From Rhodobacter sp. (lineage in GTDB: Bacteria > Pseudomonadota > Alphaproteobacteria > Rhodobacterales > Rhodobacteraceae): 60,532 nt of DNA. Location of the stretch: positions 1 through 60,532 of the forward strand of contig JAJEAY010000123.1 of NCBI GenBank assembly GCA_022824145.1, in the 5' to 3' direction. Below, piece after piece: positions 49,912 through 59,518 of this stretch (within the stretch, counting starts at the first letter, position 1; each line of letters opens with the position of its first letter). Position numbers and translations under genes: made by a program. The notes beneath the pieces were generated by a model. That model saw only the letters and a program-made list of their open reading frames with translations, made no database searches and was not told the DNA's origin.

Positions 49912-51219
49912 TCAACTATCTCCAAATACGCGCGAAAATATCGTATCGACGTGTTTTAGATGATAGCCGAGATCGAACAGTTCATTGATCTCGGTGTCAC
50001 TCAGGGCCGCCGTTACGTTCGGATCGGACTTGAGTTCAGCCATAAACTCACCCTTCCCTTCCCAGACTTTCATAGCGTTGCGCTGCACGATGCGATACGC
50101 ATCTTCGCGGGCAACGCCCCGTTGGGTCAGGGCCAGCAGAACCCGCTGCGAATGCACCAGTCCTCCTAGCCTGTCGAGATTGCGCCTCATGTTCTCGGGA
50201 TGGACCACGAGACGGTCGATCACTCCGGTCAACCGGTGCAGCGCGAAATCGAGCGTTACCGTGGCGTCGGGACCGATGTTGCGTTCCACTGAACTGTGCG
50301 AAATGTCCCTCTCATGCCACAGCGCAACGTTCTCCAATGCCGGAATCACCGCCATTCGCACAAGGCGCGCAAGTCCGGTAAGGTTTTCGGCCAGAACCGG
50401 ATTGCGCTTGTGCGGCATAGCGCTTGAACCCTTCTGGCCTGAGGAAAAAAACTCCTCTGCCTCAAGCACTTCGGTTCGCTGCATGTGCCGGATTTCGACC
50501 GCGATGTTCTCGACCGAACTGGCAACGACGCCAAGAGCGGCGAAGAACGCCGCATGGCGGTCCCGTGGAACGATCTGAGTAGAGATCGGTTCGGGAACCA
50601 GCCCCAGTCTGGCGCAGACATATTCCTCAACCTTTGGATCGACGTTGGCGAAAGTTCCGACGGCGCCGCTGATCGCTCCAGTTGCCACCTCGTCCCGTGC
50701 GCGTCTGAGGCGCCCGAGATTGCGGTCCATCTCCGCATGGAACCGCGCGAATGTCAGACCCATCGTTGTCGGTTCGGCGTGAATGCCATGGGAGCGGCCA
50801 ACGCGAACCGTATTCCTGTGCTCGAATGCACGTCTCTTCAGGGCCGTGAGCAGCGCCTTCACATCCTCGATCAGGATATCGGCCGCGCGTACGAGCTGTA
50901 TGTTGAAACATGTGTCGAGGACATCGGACGACGTCATGCCTTGATGGACGAATCTCGCATCTTCGCTGCCGACGATTTCGGCAAGGTGAGTCAGGAACGC
51001 GATCATATCATGCTTGGTTTCTGACTCTATTTCGTCGATGCGGGCGACATCGAACTCGACCTCTTTGGCCTTCCAGACGGCAAGAGCGTTCTCTTTTGGA
51101 ATCAGCCCCAGCTCCGCCATTGCGTCGCAGGCATGCGCCTCTATCTCAAACCAAATTCGGAACTTGGTGGCAGGCTGCCATATCTCTACCATGTCAGGCC
51201 GGGAATAACGCGGATTCAT
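49912..51219 (-). CDS. purB: adenylosuccinate lyase
   Basis: The product has 435 residues and is a fumarase/aspartase-superfamily enzyme for two steps of purine synthesis. The signature GSSAMPHKRNPV lies near residue 265. Other landmarks are MNPRYSRPDMVEIWQP at the start, QGMTSSDVLDTCFNIQL, and RSHGIHAEPTTMGLTFARF. ATG 51219 follows AAGCGAGAAATATCA. Its C-terminal end is convergent with dddP. The length is usual for the alphaproteobacterial form. Confidence 0.96.
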   Translation of the reverse strand: MNPRYSRPDMVEIWQPATKFRIWFEIEAHACDAMAELGLIPKENALAVWKAKEVEFDVARIDEIESETKHDMIAFLTHLAEIVGSEDARFVHQGMTSSDVLDTCFNIQLVRAADILIEDVKALLTALKRRAFEHRNTVRVGRSHGIHAEPTTMGLTFARFHAEMDRNLGRLRRARDEVATGAISGAVGTFANVDPKVEEYVCARLGLVPEPISTQIVPRDRHAAFFAALGVVASSVENIAVEIRHMQRTEVLEAEEFFSSGQKGSSAMPHKRNPVLAENLTGLARLVRMAVIPALENVALWHERDISHSSVERNIGPDATVTLDFALHRLTGVIDRLVVHPENMRRNLDRLGGLVHSQRVLLALTQRGVAREDAYRIVQRNAMKVWEGKGEFMAELKSDPNVTAALSDTEINELFDLGYHLKHVDTIFSRVFGDS

Positions 51220-51503
51220 TGATATTTCTCGCTTGGGCTTGCTCTTGGAAGCCGTCTAGTATGATCAATGTCCTGCGGCAAGCAGTGACCGATACAACGC
51301 AGCGGGATCCGAACCGACTGAGGAATCGGTTTGAAGCGATGCGGGTCCCGCAAGTCCGTTCCTCGATTCGCACAGCCGTCTGGAATCAAGCATGGCCTCC
51401 ACTGGCTCGCCGGCACCGGGACTATATCCCTGCGCTTTTGCTTCCCGTCAGCGCCAACGCTCAAAGTCTGGAGTCTGGCGAACGGGTCTGGTCAAATGAG
51501 CCA

Positions 51504-51944
51504 GTGACGAACCAGCCAATCACTTTGGCCCAGTTCGCTGGGCAATGGAGCATCGACAGGTGCCTCGAAGACCGACTCGCGGATCGAGTGGTGCATTATG
51601 CGGGAACAGCGCTCTTCACCTGGAAGGAAGACGCTCTCTCCTATTACGAGACCGGAGAGCTGAAGTTTCCCGACCATCCCGCGCTGTCCGCAAGGCAGGA
51701 ATACCTCTGGCGGGCAGACGGCCCAAATGTGCGTGTATCATTCACGGACGGAAGGCCTTTCCACAGATTCGTTCTTTCTGGTTCTGAAGCGACGGCGTCT
51801 CATTGGTGCGATCCGGATCGCTACAGTGTCCTATACAGATTTTCTGACTGGCCGGAATGGACCGCAACATGGACCGTTTGGGGGCCGCGGAAGGACTATG
51901 TGTCTGTGACGCGTTTCAAACGAACAGGCGACGCCGAACACTGA
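51504..51944 (+). CDS. DUF6314 family protein
   Basis: The product has about 146 residues from GTG 51504; the start is uncertain because there is no clear ribosome-binding site and the frame is open far upstream. The core matches the small DUF6314 family: LAQFAGQWSIDRCLEDR, HYAGTALFTWKEDALSYYETGELKF, RQEYLWRADGPNVRVSF, FHRFVLSG, and HWCDPDRYSVLYRF near the C-terminus. The fold is probably a lipocalin-like beta barrel. The function is unknown. It lies on the opposite strand 284 bp from purB. Confidence 0.65.
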   Translation: MTNQPITLAQFAGQWSIDRCLEDRLADRVVHYAGTALFTWKEDALSYYETGELKFPDHPALSARQEYLWRADGPNVRVSFTDGRPFHRFVLSGSEATASHWCDPDRYSVLYRFSDWPEWTATWTVWGPRKDYVSVTRFKRTGDAEH

Positions 51945-52095
51945 CCGAACGACCCCGGACAGCTCCGGCCGGTTGCCTGAGACAGGTGGCATCCAACCGC
52001 CCTACGCTTGCGGTCGTCACGATGAAGACTTAAGGATTGCTGTAAGTCAGGCTAGCAGTAGGGAGACCGATCTGGCCCCAACCGAGGCGGATTTC

Positions 52096-52980
52096 ATGGC
52101 AGTTCCAACACACAGGCTGAGCAACTTTATCCAGAGTTTGGCGTATCGTGCCGTAATCGGAACGGCGATGTCCCTGCCCTATAACAAGCGCGTTCCATTC
52201 GCAGGATGGGCAGTCAGCCACATTGCCGGATTGGCTGGCTGGCGCAAACGGATCCGGAACAATCTCGCGCTGATCATGCCGGAACTGACTGAACCCGAGA
52301 TCAGAAAGCTTGTTCGGAAGGTACCGGACAACGTCGGACGCACCCTGATAGAAATCTGGTCCGGGGAGGAGTTCCGCGCACGCGCGCGCGACATTCCGTT
52401 TACCGGAGGCGGCGTCGCGGCCCTGGAGAAAGCGAAGGCCGAAAACCGTCCTGCTGTGCTGATCACAGGACATTTCGGAAACTATGACGCAGTTAGGGCG
52501 GCTCTGATCGAGCGAGGTTACCGCGTAGGCGGGCTGTATATTCCGATGGCCAACGGATACTTCAATGACCGCTATGTTGAGGCGATAAGCAGGATTGGAA
52601 AACCGGTTTTTGAGAGATCCAGATCCGGAAAGGGCCAGAAGGAAATGGTTAGGTTCCTGAAGTCCGGCGGCGCTGTCGGTCTCATTGCCGATCACTTCAT
52701 GGGACACGGCGTGCCCATCGAGTTTCTGGGCCATCCGGCGAGAACAGCGCTCAATCCCGCAAAGATGGCCGTGAAGTATGACGCACTTTTTGTGCCAATC
52801 TATGGCCTGAGGCTGGAAGACGGGATCTCTTTCAACGTCATTGTTGAGGATCCGATTCCACATGGTGACCCAATGGAAATGACACGCGCCGCCACGGCAA
52901 GTCTGGAACGGCTTGTCCGCAGGCACCCGGAGCAATGGTTCTGGATTCACCGCCGTTGGAAGAACTCGCACGGAAAGTGA
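52096..52980 (+). CDS. lysophospholipid / lipid A acyltransferase (LpxL/HtrB family)
   Basis: The product has 294 residues from ATG 52096 (MAVPTHRLSNFIQSLAYRAV), after GAGGCGGATTTC. It is an inner-membrane enzyme of the LpxL/HtrB fold. The catalytic HX4D motif is GHFGNYDAV near residue 120. The downstream pair of basic residues and the C-terminal HPEQWFWIHRRWK are also typical. It adds a secondary acyl chain to lipid A. The exact acyl donor and position are not predictable. No other lpx gene is adjacent. Confidence 0.88.
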   Translation: MAVPTHRLSNFIQSLAYRAVIGTAMSLPYNKRVPFAGWAVSHIAGLAGWRKRIRNNLALIMPELTEPEIRKLVRKVPDNVGRTLIEIWSGEEFRARARDIPFTGGGVAALEKAKAENRPAVLITGHFGNYDAVRAALIERGYRVGGLYIPMANGYFNDRYVEAISRIGKPVFERSRSGKGQKEMVRFLKSGGAVGLIADHFMGHGVPIEFLGHPARTALNPAKMAVKYDALFVPIYGLRLEDGISFNVIVEDPIPHGDPMEMTRAATASLERLVRRHPEQWFWIHRRWKNSHGK

Positions 52981-53134
52981 AGGCTGCTGCTGGACGCGGC
53001 CCGCTTTTCCCGCTCCGCTGCTGTCTGCAGGCGCTCCCTGCGCAACCCGAATTGCCCGCCACCGGCTTCACAACATTTTTTCCGGCACCGCCCATTCACC
53101 ATATATTCGCTGAGCCGCTACCCGGCCGCTTCGC

Positions 53135-53836
53135 CTACCGCAGGCTTGCCGCCGCAACTATGGGACCATGGCCGGCGCGCTGCAGCAGCACTACGGCTGG
53201 CTCTTCGCCGGATACGACCCGTTCGACCTCCAGCGGTCCAGAACCGTTCCAAGTGCCGAGCTTGATCAGTTCCGTGACAATGTTGGAATAGGTTATTGTC
53301 CTGCCAGCGTTTTCGCCGCGCCTGATGGATACTTCCCGTTCAGGCATGTAGCGAACGAGCTGAACAACCAAGGGCTCACGAAACTCGGTTTTGGCCTGAG
53401 CCTCGATCCGAACGACATTGCCCTGCCTAGTCAGGGAAATGCTGACTTCCGGCTGGCGATCTACGTGTTTCTGGATCAACTCGAGCAGTTTCATCGGTTT
53501 GGTGCCCACCAGATGATCCTCACCGGCGATAACCATCTGTGGTGTGTAAATCACCGTCTTGCCAGCGGCACGCGCATAGGCTCTTTGCCGTTCGGCATGC
53601 TCTGGCTTGGCAAATCCGTCCTTCCAGCCGATGTAATCCCAGTAATCCACATGCAGCGCCAAGGGAATGACGTCACTGCGTGGCGAAAGTTTCCGCAGCA
53701 GTTCGTCAGCCGGCGGACAGGAACTGCAGCCTTGGCTCGTAAAGAGCTCGACCACCACCGGCCGCGGCTCGGCGCCTGCACCGGTTACGAAAGGCAATGC
53801 CACCAACAGCGCGGCGACCAAACGACTCCAACCCAC
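53135..53836 (-). CDS. DUF1223 thioredoxin-like secreted protein
   Basis: The product has 233 residues with an N-terminal signal (MGWSRLVAALLVALPFVTGAGA). The thioredoxin-like core has a CxxC motif in VELFTSQGCSSCPPADELL, then LALHVDYWDYIGWKDGFA and YTPQMVIAGEDHLVG. It is probably periplasmic and redox-active, but the family has no established function. It sits upstream of acnA on the opposite strand, an order also seen in Rhodobacterales. Confidence 0.88.
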   Translation of the reverse strand: MGWSRLVAALLVALPFVTGAGAEPRPVVVELFTSQGCSSCPPADELLRKLSPRSDVIPLALHVDYWDYIGWKDGFAKPEHAERQRAYARAAGKTVIYTPQMVIAGEDHLVGTKPMKLLELIQKHVDRQPEVSISLTRQGNVVRIEAQAKTEFREPLVVQLVRYMPEREVSIRRGENAGRTITYSNIVTELIKLGTWNGSGPLEVERVVSGEEPAVVLLQRAGHGPIVAAASLR

Positions 53837-54192
53837 GGCCTTCCCCTCACTTCGCGGCTCGTCGGAATTTAGTCCCGATCAAACGTAAACATCCAATCAA
53901 ACATTTGAGAGATGATCCTTGAGACATGGAAGCTGAACGCAGAAACTCAGTGGCTGACTGCGAAACTTCACTGGAACGAAAGACAGCGCCGAGCCTGTCC
54001 TTCGTCCCATCGAACACCGGGCCTAGCGAACATCCTGCACATGCAAATCAAGAAACTAAGTCGGTCGAGATCGGACGGGGTTGCGTTTCGGTGTGCAACG
54101 GTATACTGAAACTGCGTTCCGATTCCCGAGCCGGCCGTTAGCCGGATTCCCGCAATTTCGAGCCACTGCTGACTTCCACAGGAGACCGCCCA

Positions 54193-56886
54193 ATGACCAT
54201 CCAAGTCGGACATGATCTATCCAAGACCCGAAGGACGCTCCATGCTGAGGGCGCGAGCGTTGCATACTATTCGATCAAGGCCGCTGAGGAGGCTGGACTG
54301 GGCGATTTTATCCGGTTGCCTGCGTCACTGCGGGTTGTACTTGAGAACATGCTGAGGTTCGAAGATGGGGGCCGGACGGTCAGCGTAGACGACATCCGTG
54401 CGTTTTCTGATTGGATCGCGCAGGGTGGCCGGAATCCACGCGAGATCGCCTACCGTCCCGCCCGCGTCCTGATGCAGGACTTCACAGGGGTTCCCGCGGT
54501 GGTGGACCTTGCGGCCATGCGGGACGGACTCGCGGCGCTCGGAGGGGATGCCGAGAGAATCAACCCTCTCAACCCGGTTGATCTGGTCATCGACCACAGC
54601 GTCATGATCGACGAATTTGGAAATCCACGCGCGTTCCAGATGAACGTGGACCGGGAATATGAACGTAACCTGGAACGCTACACCTTCCTGAAATGGGGAC
54701 AGTCGGCGTTTGACAATTTCCGGGTCGTGCCGCCCGGAACCGGAATCTGCCATCAGGTGAACCTTGAATACCTTGCGCAGTGCATCTGGACCGATCGCGA
54801 CCAGTACGACGAGGAAGTGGCCTACCCCGATACGCTTGTCGGAACCGATTCGCATACGACGATGGTGAATGGCCTCGCTGTTCTTGGATGGGGCGTCGGA
54901 GGAATCGAAGCCGAGGCCGCAATGCTCGGACAGCCGATTTCGATGCTGATTCCGGAAGTCGTGGGCTTCCGGTTAACCGGAGAGATGCTTGAAGGAACGA
55001 CCGCCACGGATCTTGTGCTCAAGGTTGTCCAGATGCTCCGCGAGAAAGGAGTGGTAGGCAAGTTCGTCGAGTTCTACGGGCCGGGACTTGACAGCCTGCC
55101 ACTGGCGGATCGGGCAACGATCGCCAACATGGCGCCAGAATACGGCGCCACATGCGGCTTCTTTCCGGTCGATTCCGAGACATTGCGCTACATGCACACC
55201 TCCGGCCGCAACGAATCGCGCATCGCGCTTGTGGAGGTCTACGCAAAGGAGAACGGACTCTGGCGCGGGCCGGATTACGAGCCGGTGTTTACTGACACGC
55301 TTGAACTTGACATGGGAACAATCGTCCCGGCCATCTCCGGTCCGAAGCGGCCACAGGACTTTGTTGCGCTCAGCGACGCGAAAGCGGCATTCAGCCATGA
55401 AATGGCCGAGGCGTTCAAGCGCCCGATGGGACATGAAGTGCCGGTCAAAGGCGAATCCTACTCCATGTCCTCGGGAAAGGTCGTGATTGCGTCCATAACG
55501 TCCTGCACGAACACCTCGAATCCTTACGTTATGATCGGTGCAGGGCTTGTCGCCCGGAAAGCCCGTGCGCTGGGCCTTGACCGCAAGCCCTGGGTGAAGA
55601 CATCCTTGGCGCCCGGCTCACAGGTGGTTTCAGAATATCTTGAAGCGGCGGATCTGCAGGATGATCTCGACAGCATCGGATTCAATCTGGTGGGATACGG
55701 CTGCACGACCTGCATCGGGAACTCCGGACCGCTTCAGCCAGAGATTTCAGACGCCATCTCCGAAGGCGATCTGGTTGCTACCGCCGTTCTGTCCGGCAAC
55801 AGGAATTTCGAGGGCCGAATCAGTCCGGACGTGCGGGCGAACTATCTGGCGTCGCCGCCGCTGGTTGTCATTTACGCGCTCGCCGGCACGATGGACATCG
55901 ACCTCACGCGCGAACCTGTCACGCAGGATCCGGAAGGAAACGACGTGTTCCTCAGGGATCTCTGGCCTAGCCAGCAGGAGATCGCCGACCTGGTAAACGC
56001 CACAGTGACCCGCGAGGCATTCGGGAAGAAGTATGCGGAGGTCTTCACCGGCGATAGCAAGTGGCGCTCAATTGAGACAACAGACAGTCTGACCTACGGC
56101 TGGCCGTCAACTTCAACATACGTCCGCAACCCACCGTATTTCCGGGAAATTACGGCCGAGTCCGGCTTCATTTCCGATATAAGGGACGCTCGCGTCCTCG
56201 CGATTCTGGGAGATATGATCACGACAGACCACATCAGCCCTGCCGGTAGTTTCAGGGAATCCACGCCCGCAGGAAAATACCTGACTGAACGGCAGGTGGC
56301 GCCTCGGGAATTCAATTCCTACGGCTCGCGGCGCGGAAACCACGAAGTGATGATGCGCGGTACGTTCGCCAACATAAGGGTCAGGAACGAAATGCTTGAC
56401 GGCGTCGAAGGCGGCTACACTCTCGGGCCGGATGGACAGCAGACGTCAATCTATGACGCCGCGATGGCCTATCAGGAGACCGATACGCCTCTGATCGTCA
56501 TTGCGGGAGAGCAGTATGGCGCAGGATCATCGCGTGACTGGGCGGCGAAGGGAACTGCCCTGCTGGGCATAAAGGCGGTGATCGCCGAGAGCTTCGAGCG
56601 CATCCATCGGTCTAACCTAGTCGGCATGGGCGTGATTCCATTCGAGTTCTCCGAAGGCGATTCCAGAATGTCGCTCGGCCTGAAGGGGGATGAAACGATT
56701 TCGATCATTGGGTTGGAAGGGGATCTGAAACCCCAGGCCACAGCGGAATGCATCATCACCTATGGCGACGGTTCCGAGAAGCGAATCCAGCTCAGGTGCC
56801 GAATCGATACCGAGGTAGAGATCGAATATGTCGAGAATGGCGGAGTCCTGCATTACGTGCTGAGGAATCTTGCCAAAGCGGCATAG
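54193..56886 (+). CDS. acnA: aconitate hydratase A
   Basis: The product has 897 residues, a full-length monomeric aconitase. It interconverts citrate and isocitrate. The 4Fe-4S ligands are visible: SITSCTNTSNP near residue 435 and GCTTCIGNSGP near 505. The C-terminal swivel domain has GEQYGAGSSRDWAAKG and FERIHRSNLVGMGVIPF. ATG 54193 follows CAGGAGACCGCCCA. The gene stands alone with its own promoter upstream. Confidence 0.97.
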   Translation: MTIQVGHDLSKTRRTLHAEGASVAYYSIKAAEEAGLGDFIRLPASLRVVLENMLRFEDGGRTVSVDDIRAFSDWIAQGGRNPREIAYRPARVLMQDFTGVPAVVDLAAMRDGLAALGGDAERINPLNPVDLVIDHSVMIDEFGNPRAFQMNVDREYERNLERYTFLKWGQSAFDNFRVVPPGTGICHQVNLEYLAQCIWTDRDQYDEEVAYPDTLVGTDSHTTMVNGLAVLGWGVGGIEAEAAMLGQPISMLIPEVVGFRLTGEMLEGTTATDLVLKVVQMLREKGVVGKFVEFYGPGLDSLPLADRATIANMAPEYGATCGFFPVDSETLRYMHTSGRNESRIALVEVYAKENGLWRGPDYEPVFTDTLELDMGTIVPAISGPKRPQDFVALSDAKAAFSHEMAEAFKRPMGHEVPVKGESYSMSSGKVVIASITSCTNTSNPYVMIGAGLVARKARALGLDRKPWVKTSLAPGSQVVSEYLEAADLQDDLDSIGFNLVGYGCTTCIGNSGPLQPEISDAISEGDLVATAVLSGNRNFEGRISPDVRANYLASPPLVVIYALAGTMDIDLTREPVTQDPEGNDVFLRDLWPSQQEIADLVNATVTREAFGKKYAEVFTGDSKWRSIETTDSLTYGWPSTSTYVRNPPYFREITAESGFISDIRDARVLAILGDMITTDHISPAGSFRESTPAGKYLTERQVAPREFNSYGSRRGNHEVMMRGTFANIRVRNEMLDGVEGGYTLGPDGQQTSIYDAAMAYQETDTPLIVIAGEQYGAGSSRDWAAKGTALLGIKAVIAESFERIHRSNLVGMGVIPFEFSEGDSRMSLGLKGDETISIIGLEGDLKPQATAECIITYGDGSEKRIQLRCRIDTEVEIEYVENGGVLHYVLRNLAKAA

Positions 56887-57216
56887 AACGGCCAACGAAA
56901 CGCGGCCCGAGGCGTCGCCTGCAATCTGGCGGGCGTAATCGGGACTTATCCACACGGGGTCTCGAACGGACGCTCCATAACCGCAGCAATACGGACCATT
57001 CGGCGTTGGCTCAATACAGTTTCCCAGGTTCTTTTCCGAATGCCGGCACCTTCAGGTATCGGCGCTTGGGAACCCCGGTAGACGGCGTCTCGGCATCAGT
57101 TCCATTGCAGGGCCGTCTTCGAACCTGATGATCTTTCTTCAGGCAAGTGTCACTGCGAACTTCGGTGACCGTTTCCTTACACACCTGCCCCACACGTCAG
57201 AGAAAGCTTCCGGGAA
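56887..57216. other. gene-free stretch between acnA and pgl
   Basis: This is about 330 bp between convergent genes. A 60-codon frame on the minus strand (57011-57193) is not convincing. No terminator hairpin is obvious. Confidence 0.4.
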
Positions 57217-57897
57217 TCACTTCGCCCAATGCACAGTCGCGGCAGGCAGAACGGCCTTCACAGGCGCCAACATCGGACTCTGTGCATTTTTCGCCCGTTC
57301 CAGCGCTTCAAGCTTTTCGGAACCAACGATCAACAGATGCCTGTTCATGGCGCCGTTCAGGACAGGAAGTGTCAAGGACATTCGCTGTCCGACCGGTCCA
57401 CCGCCCTGCTGCTGTATAGGCAGAAACGCCGGAGCGCTTTCCTTCATTGCCCGTTCGAGCCCCGCAGATCCCGGAAACAGCGAGGCGGTATGCATGTCTG
57501 TGCCCATGCCAAGCATCACAACCGAAAGCGGCAGGTGATTCCTCATCCGCCTGTCAAGTGATTCGATTCGGCGCTCAATGGACTCGCTGTCGGAATACAC
57601 CGGCTGGAAGGACGCCCCTACCGCGCATCCGACAAGCAGCCGTTCCCGAACCAAGCGGGAGTTCGAATGTTCGCTGGTCTCAGCAACCCAGCGTTCGTCC
57701 GTTGGAATGACCGCTATCCTTTCCCAGTCCAGATCCACAGTGGAAAGCGCATCGAAGACCGGACCTGGCGTGCTTCCGCCGGGGACGGCCAGGGACGCGG
57801 TGCCGCGCTTCGAAAGCGCCGCCCGCAGTTCATTGGCAATGCAGGTCGCAACCTCCCCCATCATCGCATCCCTGCTCGGATATTCGAAGAACGTCAT
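57217..57897 (-). CDS. pgl: 6-phosphogluconolactonase
   Basis: The product has 226 residues from ATG 57897 (MTFFEYPSRDAMMGEVATCI). It hydrolyses 6-phosphogluconolactone. Landmarks are SLAVPGGSTPGPVFDAL near residue 40, IPTDERWVAETSEHSNSRLV, VMLGMGTDMHTASLFPG and RMSLTLPVLNGA. The ATG overlaps the zwf stop (ATGA), which fixes the start and implies coupled translation. With zwf it feeds the pentose-phosphate and Entner-Doudoroff routes. Confidence 0.95.
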   Translation of the reverse strand: MTFFEYPSRDAMMGEVATCIANELRAALSKRGTASLAVPGGSTPGPVFDALSTVDLDWERIAVIPTDERWVAETSEHSNSRLVRERLLVGCAVGASFQPVYSDSESIERRIESLDRRMRNHLPLSVVMLGMGTDMHTASLFPGSAGLERAMKESAPAFLPIQQQGGGPVGQRMSLTLPVLNGAMNRHLLIVGSEKLEALERAKNAQSPMLAPVKAVLPAATVHWAK

Positions 57898-59348
57898 TCG
57901 GCGATCTCCCTCCATTGGCGGCCCTCCCGATGCAGCAATGACATCGCTTCATCCGGGCCGCTGCTACCGGGACTGTAGGAATGCGGCCTGTCCCCTCGTA
58001 TGGTCCAGTTCTCGATGATCGGGTCGGTCCACCCCCACGCTGCCTCTACCTCGTCGCCGCGCATGAACAGCGTCTGGTTTCCGCGGATCATGTCCATAAT
58101 CAGCCTTTCGTACGCATCGGCGACATGAACCCCGTCATCGCCGAATGCCTTGGCAAATGACATGTCTAACGGCACTTCGATCAGCCGCATGCCGCCCGGT
58201 CCGGGTTCCTTGATCGTCACCCACATGTTCATGCCTTCATTCGGCTGGAGGCGAATGACCAGCACATTCCCCCTCCGGCCTGTTTCATCGCCAAAGATCG
58301 AATGCGGCGGATCCTTGAACACAACAGCGATTTCGCTGGCACGGGCGTTAAGGCGTTTGCCGGTGCGCAGATAGAACGGAGTGCCTTTCCACCGCCAGTT
58401 GGAAACCTGGAGTTTCATGGCAATGAAGGATTCAGACAGTGAGTTCCCGTTGCCGACATCGGAAAGGTAGCTCTGAATTTCTTCTGAACAGGCGTATTGC
58501 CCGCGCACAAGGTCTGCAGGCAATACCGGATCAAGAGCACGGATCACTTTCAGCTTCTCGTCACGCACGGCGTCGGGGTCGAAGCGGCTGGGTGGTTCCA
58601 TCGCCGTCAGGCAAAGCAGCTGCATAAGGTGGTTCTGAACCATATCCCGCATTGCGCCGGCTCTGTCGTAGTATGCCCCGCGCCCGCCAACACCAACCGT
58701 TTCAGCCACGGTGATCTGGATATGGTCGACGAACTGTGCGTTCCACAGCGGTTCGAACAGGATATTGCCGAAGCGTACCGCCATCAGGTTCTGCACCGTT
58801 TCCTTTCCGAGATAATGGTCGATTCGGTAGATCTGCCGCTCTTCAAAGAACTGGGCGAGCGTGCGGTTCAGGTCACGGGCGCTTTCAAGATCATGGCCAA
58901 AGGGCTTTTCGATGACGATTCGGCAGTCCCTGCCCGCAATTCCATGCCGGTTCAGGTGTTCGGAAAGCGGAATGAAGACGTCAGGCCCCACCGAGAAATA
59001 GAATGCCCGAACAACGTCCGGGCGCAGAGAGGAACGAAGCTCGTCCCAGCCAGCCTCGCCGGTCGCATCGATCGACACATAGCGCAGCTGCCGCAGGAAT
59101 GTCTCTATCCGGGCTTCATCATCGCGGCCCTGCAAGGCGAAATCCCGGATCGCACTATGGGCGAACTCGCGGAACATGTCATCCGTGATGGATTTTCGGG
59201 ATACTCCAATCACACGGGAACTGGCCGGCATCTGTCCCGTCCAGAACCGTCGGTAAAGGCTGGGCAGAACCTTCCTGCGGGCAAGGTCGCCCGTGCCGCC
59301 GAAGATTACAAGGTCGAACGGTTCAACCGGAATGACACGCGATACCAT
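57894..59348 (-). CDS. zwf: glucose-6-phosphate 1-dehydrogenase
   Basis: The product has 484 residues from ATG 59348 (MVSRVIPVEPFDLVIFGGTG), after GGGAAGAAT. It oxidises glucose-6-phosphate with NAD(P)+. The cofactor motif is FGGTGDLARRKVLPSLYR, the substrate site is RIDHYLGKETVQN with the conserved lysine, and EKPFGHDLES is also present. pgl follows with a four-base overlap. Genes edd, eda and pgi, often next in this group, are absent here. It is divergent from the radical SAM gene. Confidence 0.97.
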   Translation of the reverse strand: MVSRVIPVEPFDLVIFGGTGDLARRKVLPSLYRRFWTGQMPASSRVIGVSRKSITDDMFREFAHSAIRDFALQGRDDEARIETFLRQLRYVSIDATGEAGWDELRSSLRPDVVRAFYFSVGPDVFIPLSEHLNRHGIAGRDCRIVIEKPFGHDLESARDLNRTLAQFFEERQIYRIDHYLGKETVQNLMAVRFGNILFEPLWNAQFVDHIQITVAETVGVGGRGAYYDRAGAMRDMVQNHLMQLLCLTAMEPPSRFDPDAVRDEKLKVIRALDPVLPADLVRGQYACSEEIQSYLSDVGNGNSLSESFIAMKLQVSNWRWKGTPFYLRTGKRLNARASEIAVVFKDPPHSIFGDETGRRGNVLVIRLQPNEGMNMWVTIKEPGPGGMRLIEVPLDMSFAKAFGDDGVHVADAYERLIMDMIRGNQTLFMRGDEVEAAWGWTDPIIENWTIRGDRPHSYSPGSSGPDEAMSLLHREGRQWREIAE

Positions 59349-59518
59349 ATTCTTCCCACCAGTGATTCGCAGGCGCCGTCCGGGCAATCCGGCACGGCTT
59401 CACGTAGAATCTACCATCCATTCGCGCCAAAACAACTTCGACAATCGCCGCTTGGGTTTTCTTGCGGGGAATATTTCGTTAGCTTCCGGCGACGAGGCAA
59501 TCCCTCGCGGGGCATTCG

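Noticed and set aside
50910-51503. Upstream extension of the DUF6314 frame over purB
   Set aside because: The open frame continues antisense to purB, but the residues are not family-like, so only the 3' part is called.
52030-52971. 313-codon minus-strand frame over the LpxL-family gene
   Set aside because: It is antisense to a well-supported acyltransferase and shows no protein family pattern.
57011-57193. 60-codon minus-strand frame between acnA and pgl
   Set aside because: The C-terminal residues look ordered (GVPKRRYLKVPAFGK), but I cannot match them to a family and there is no good start site.
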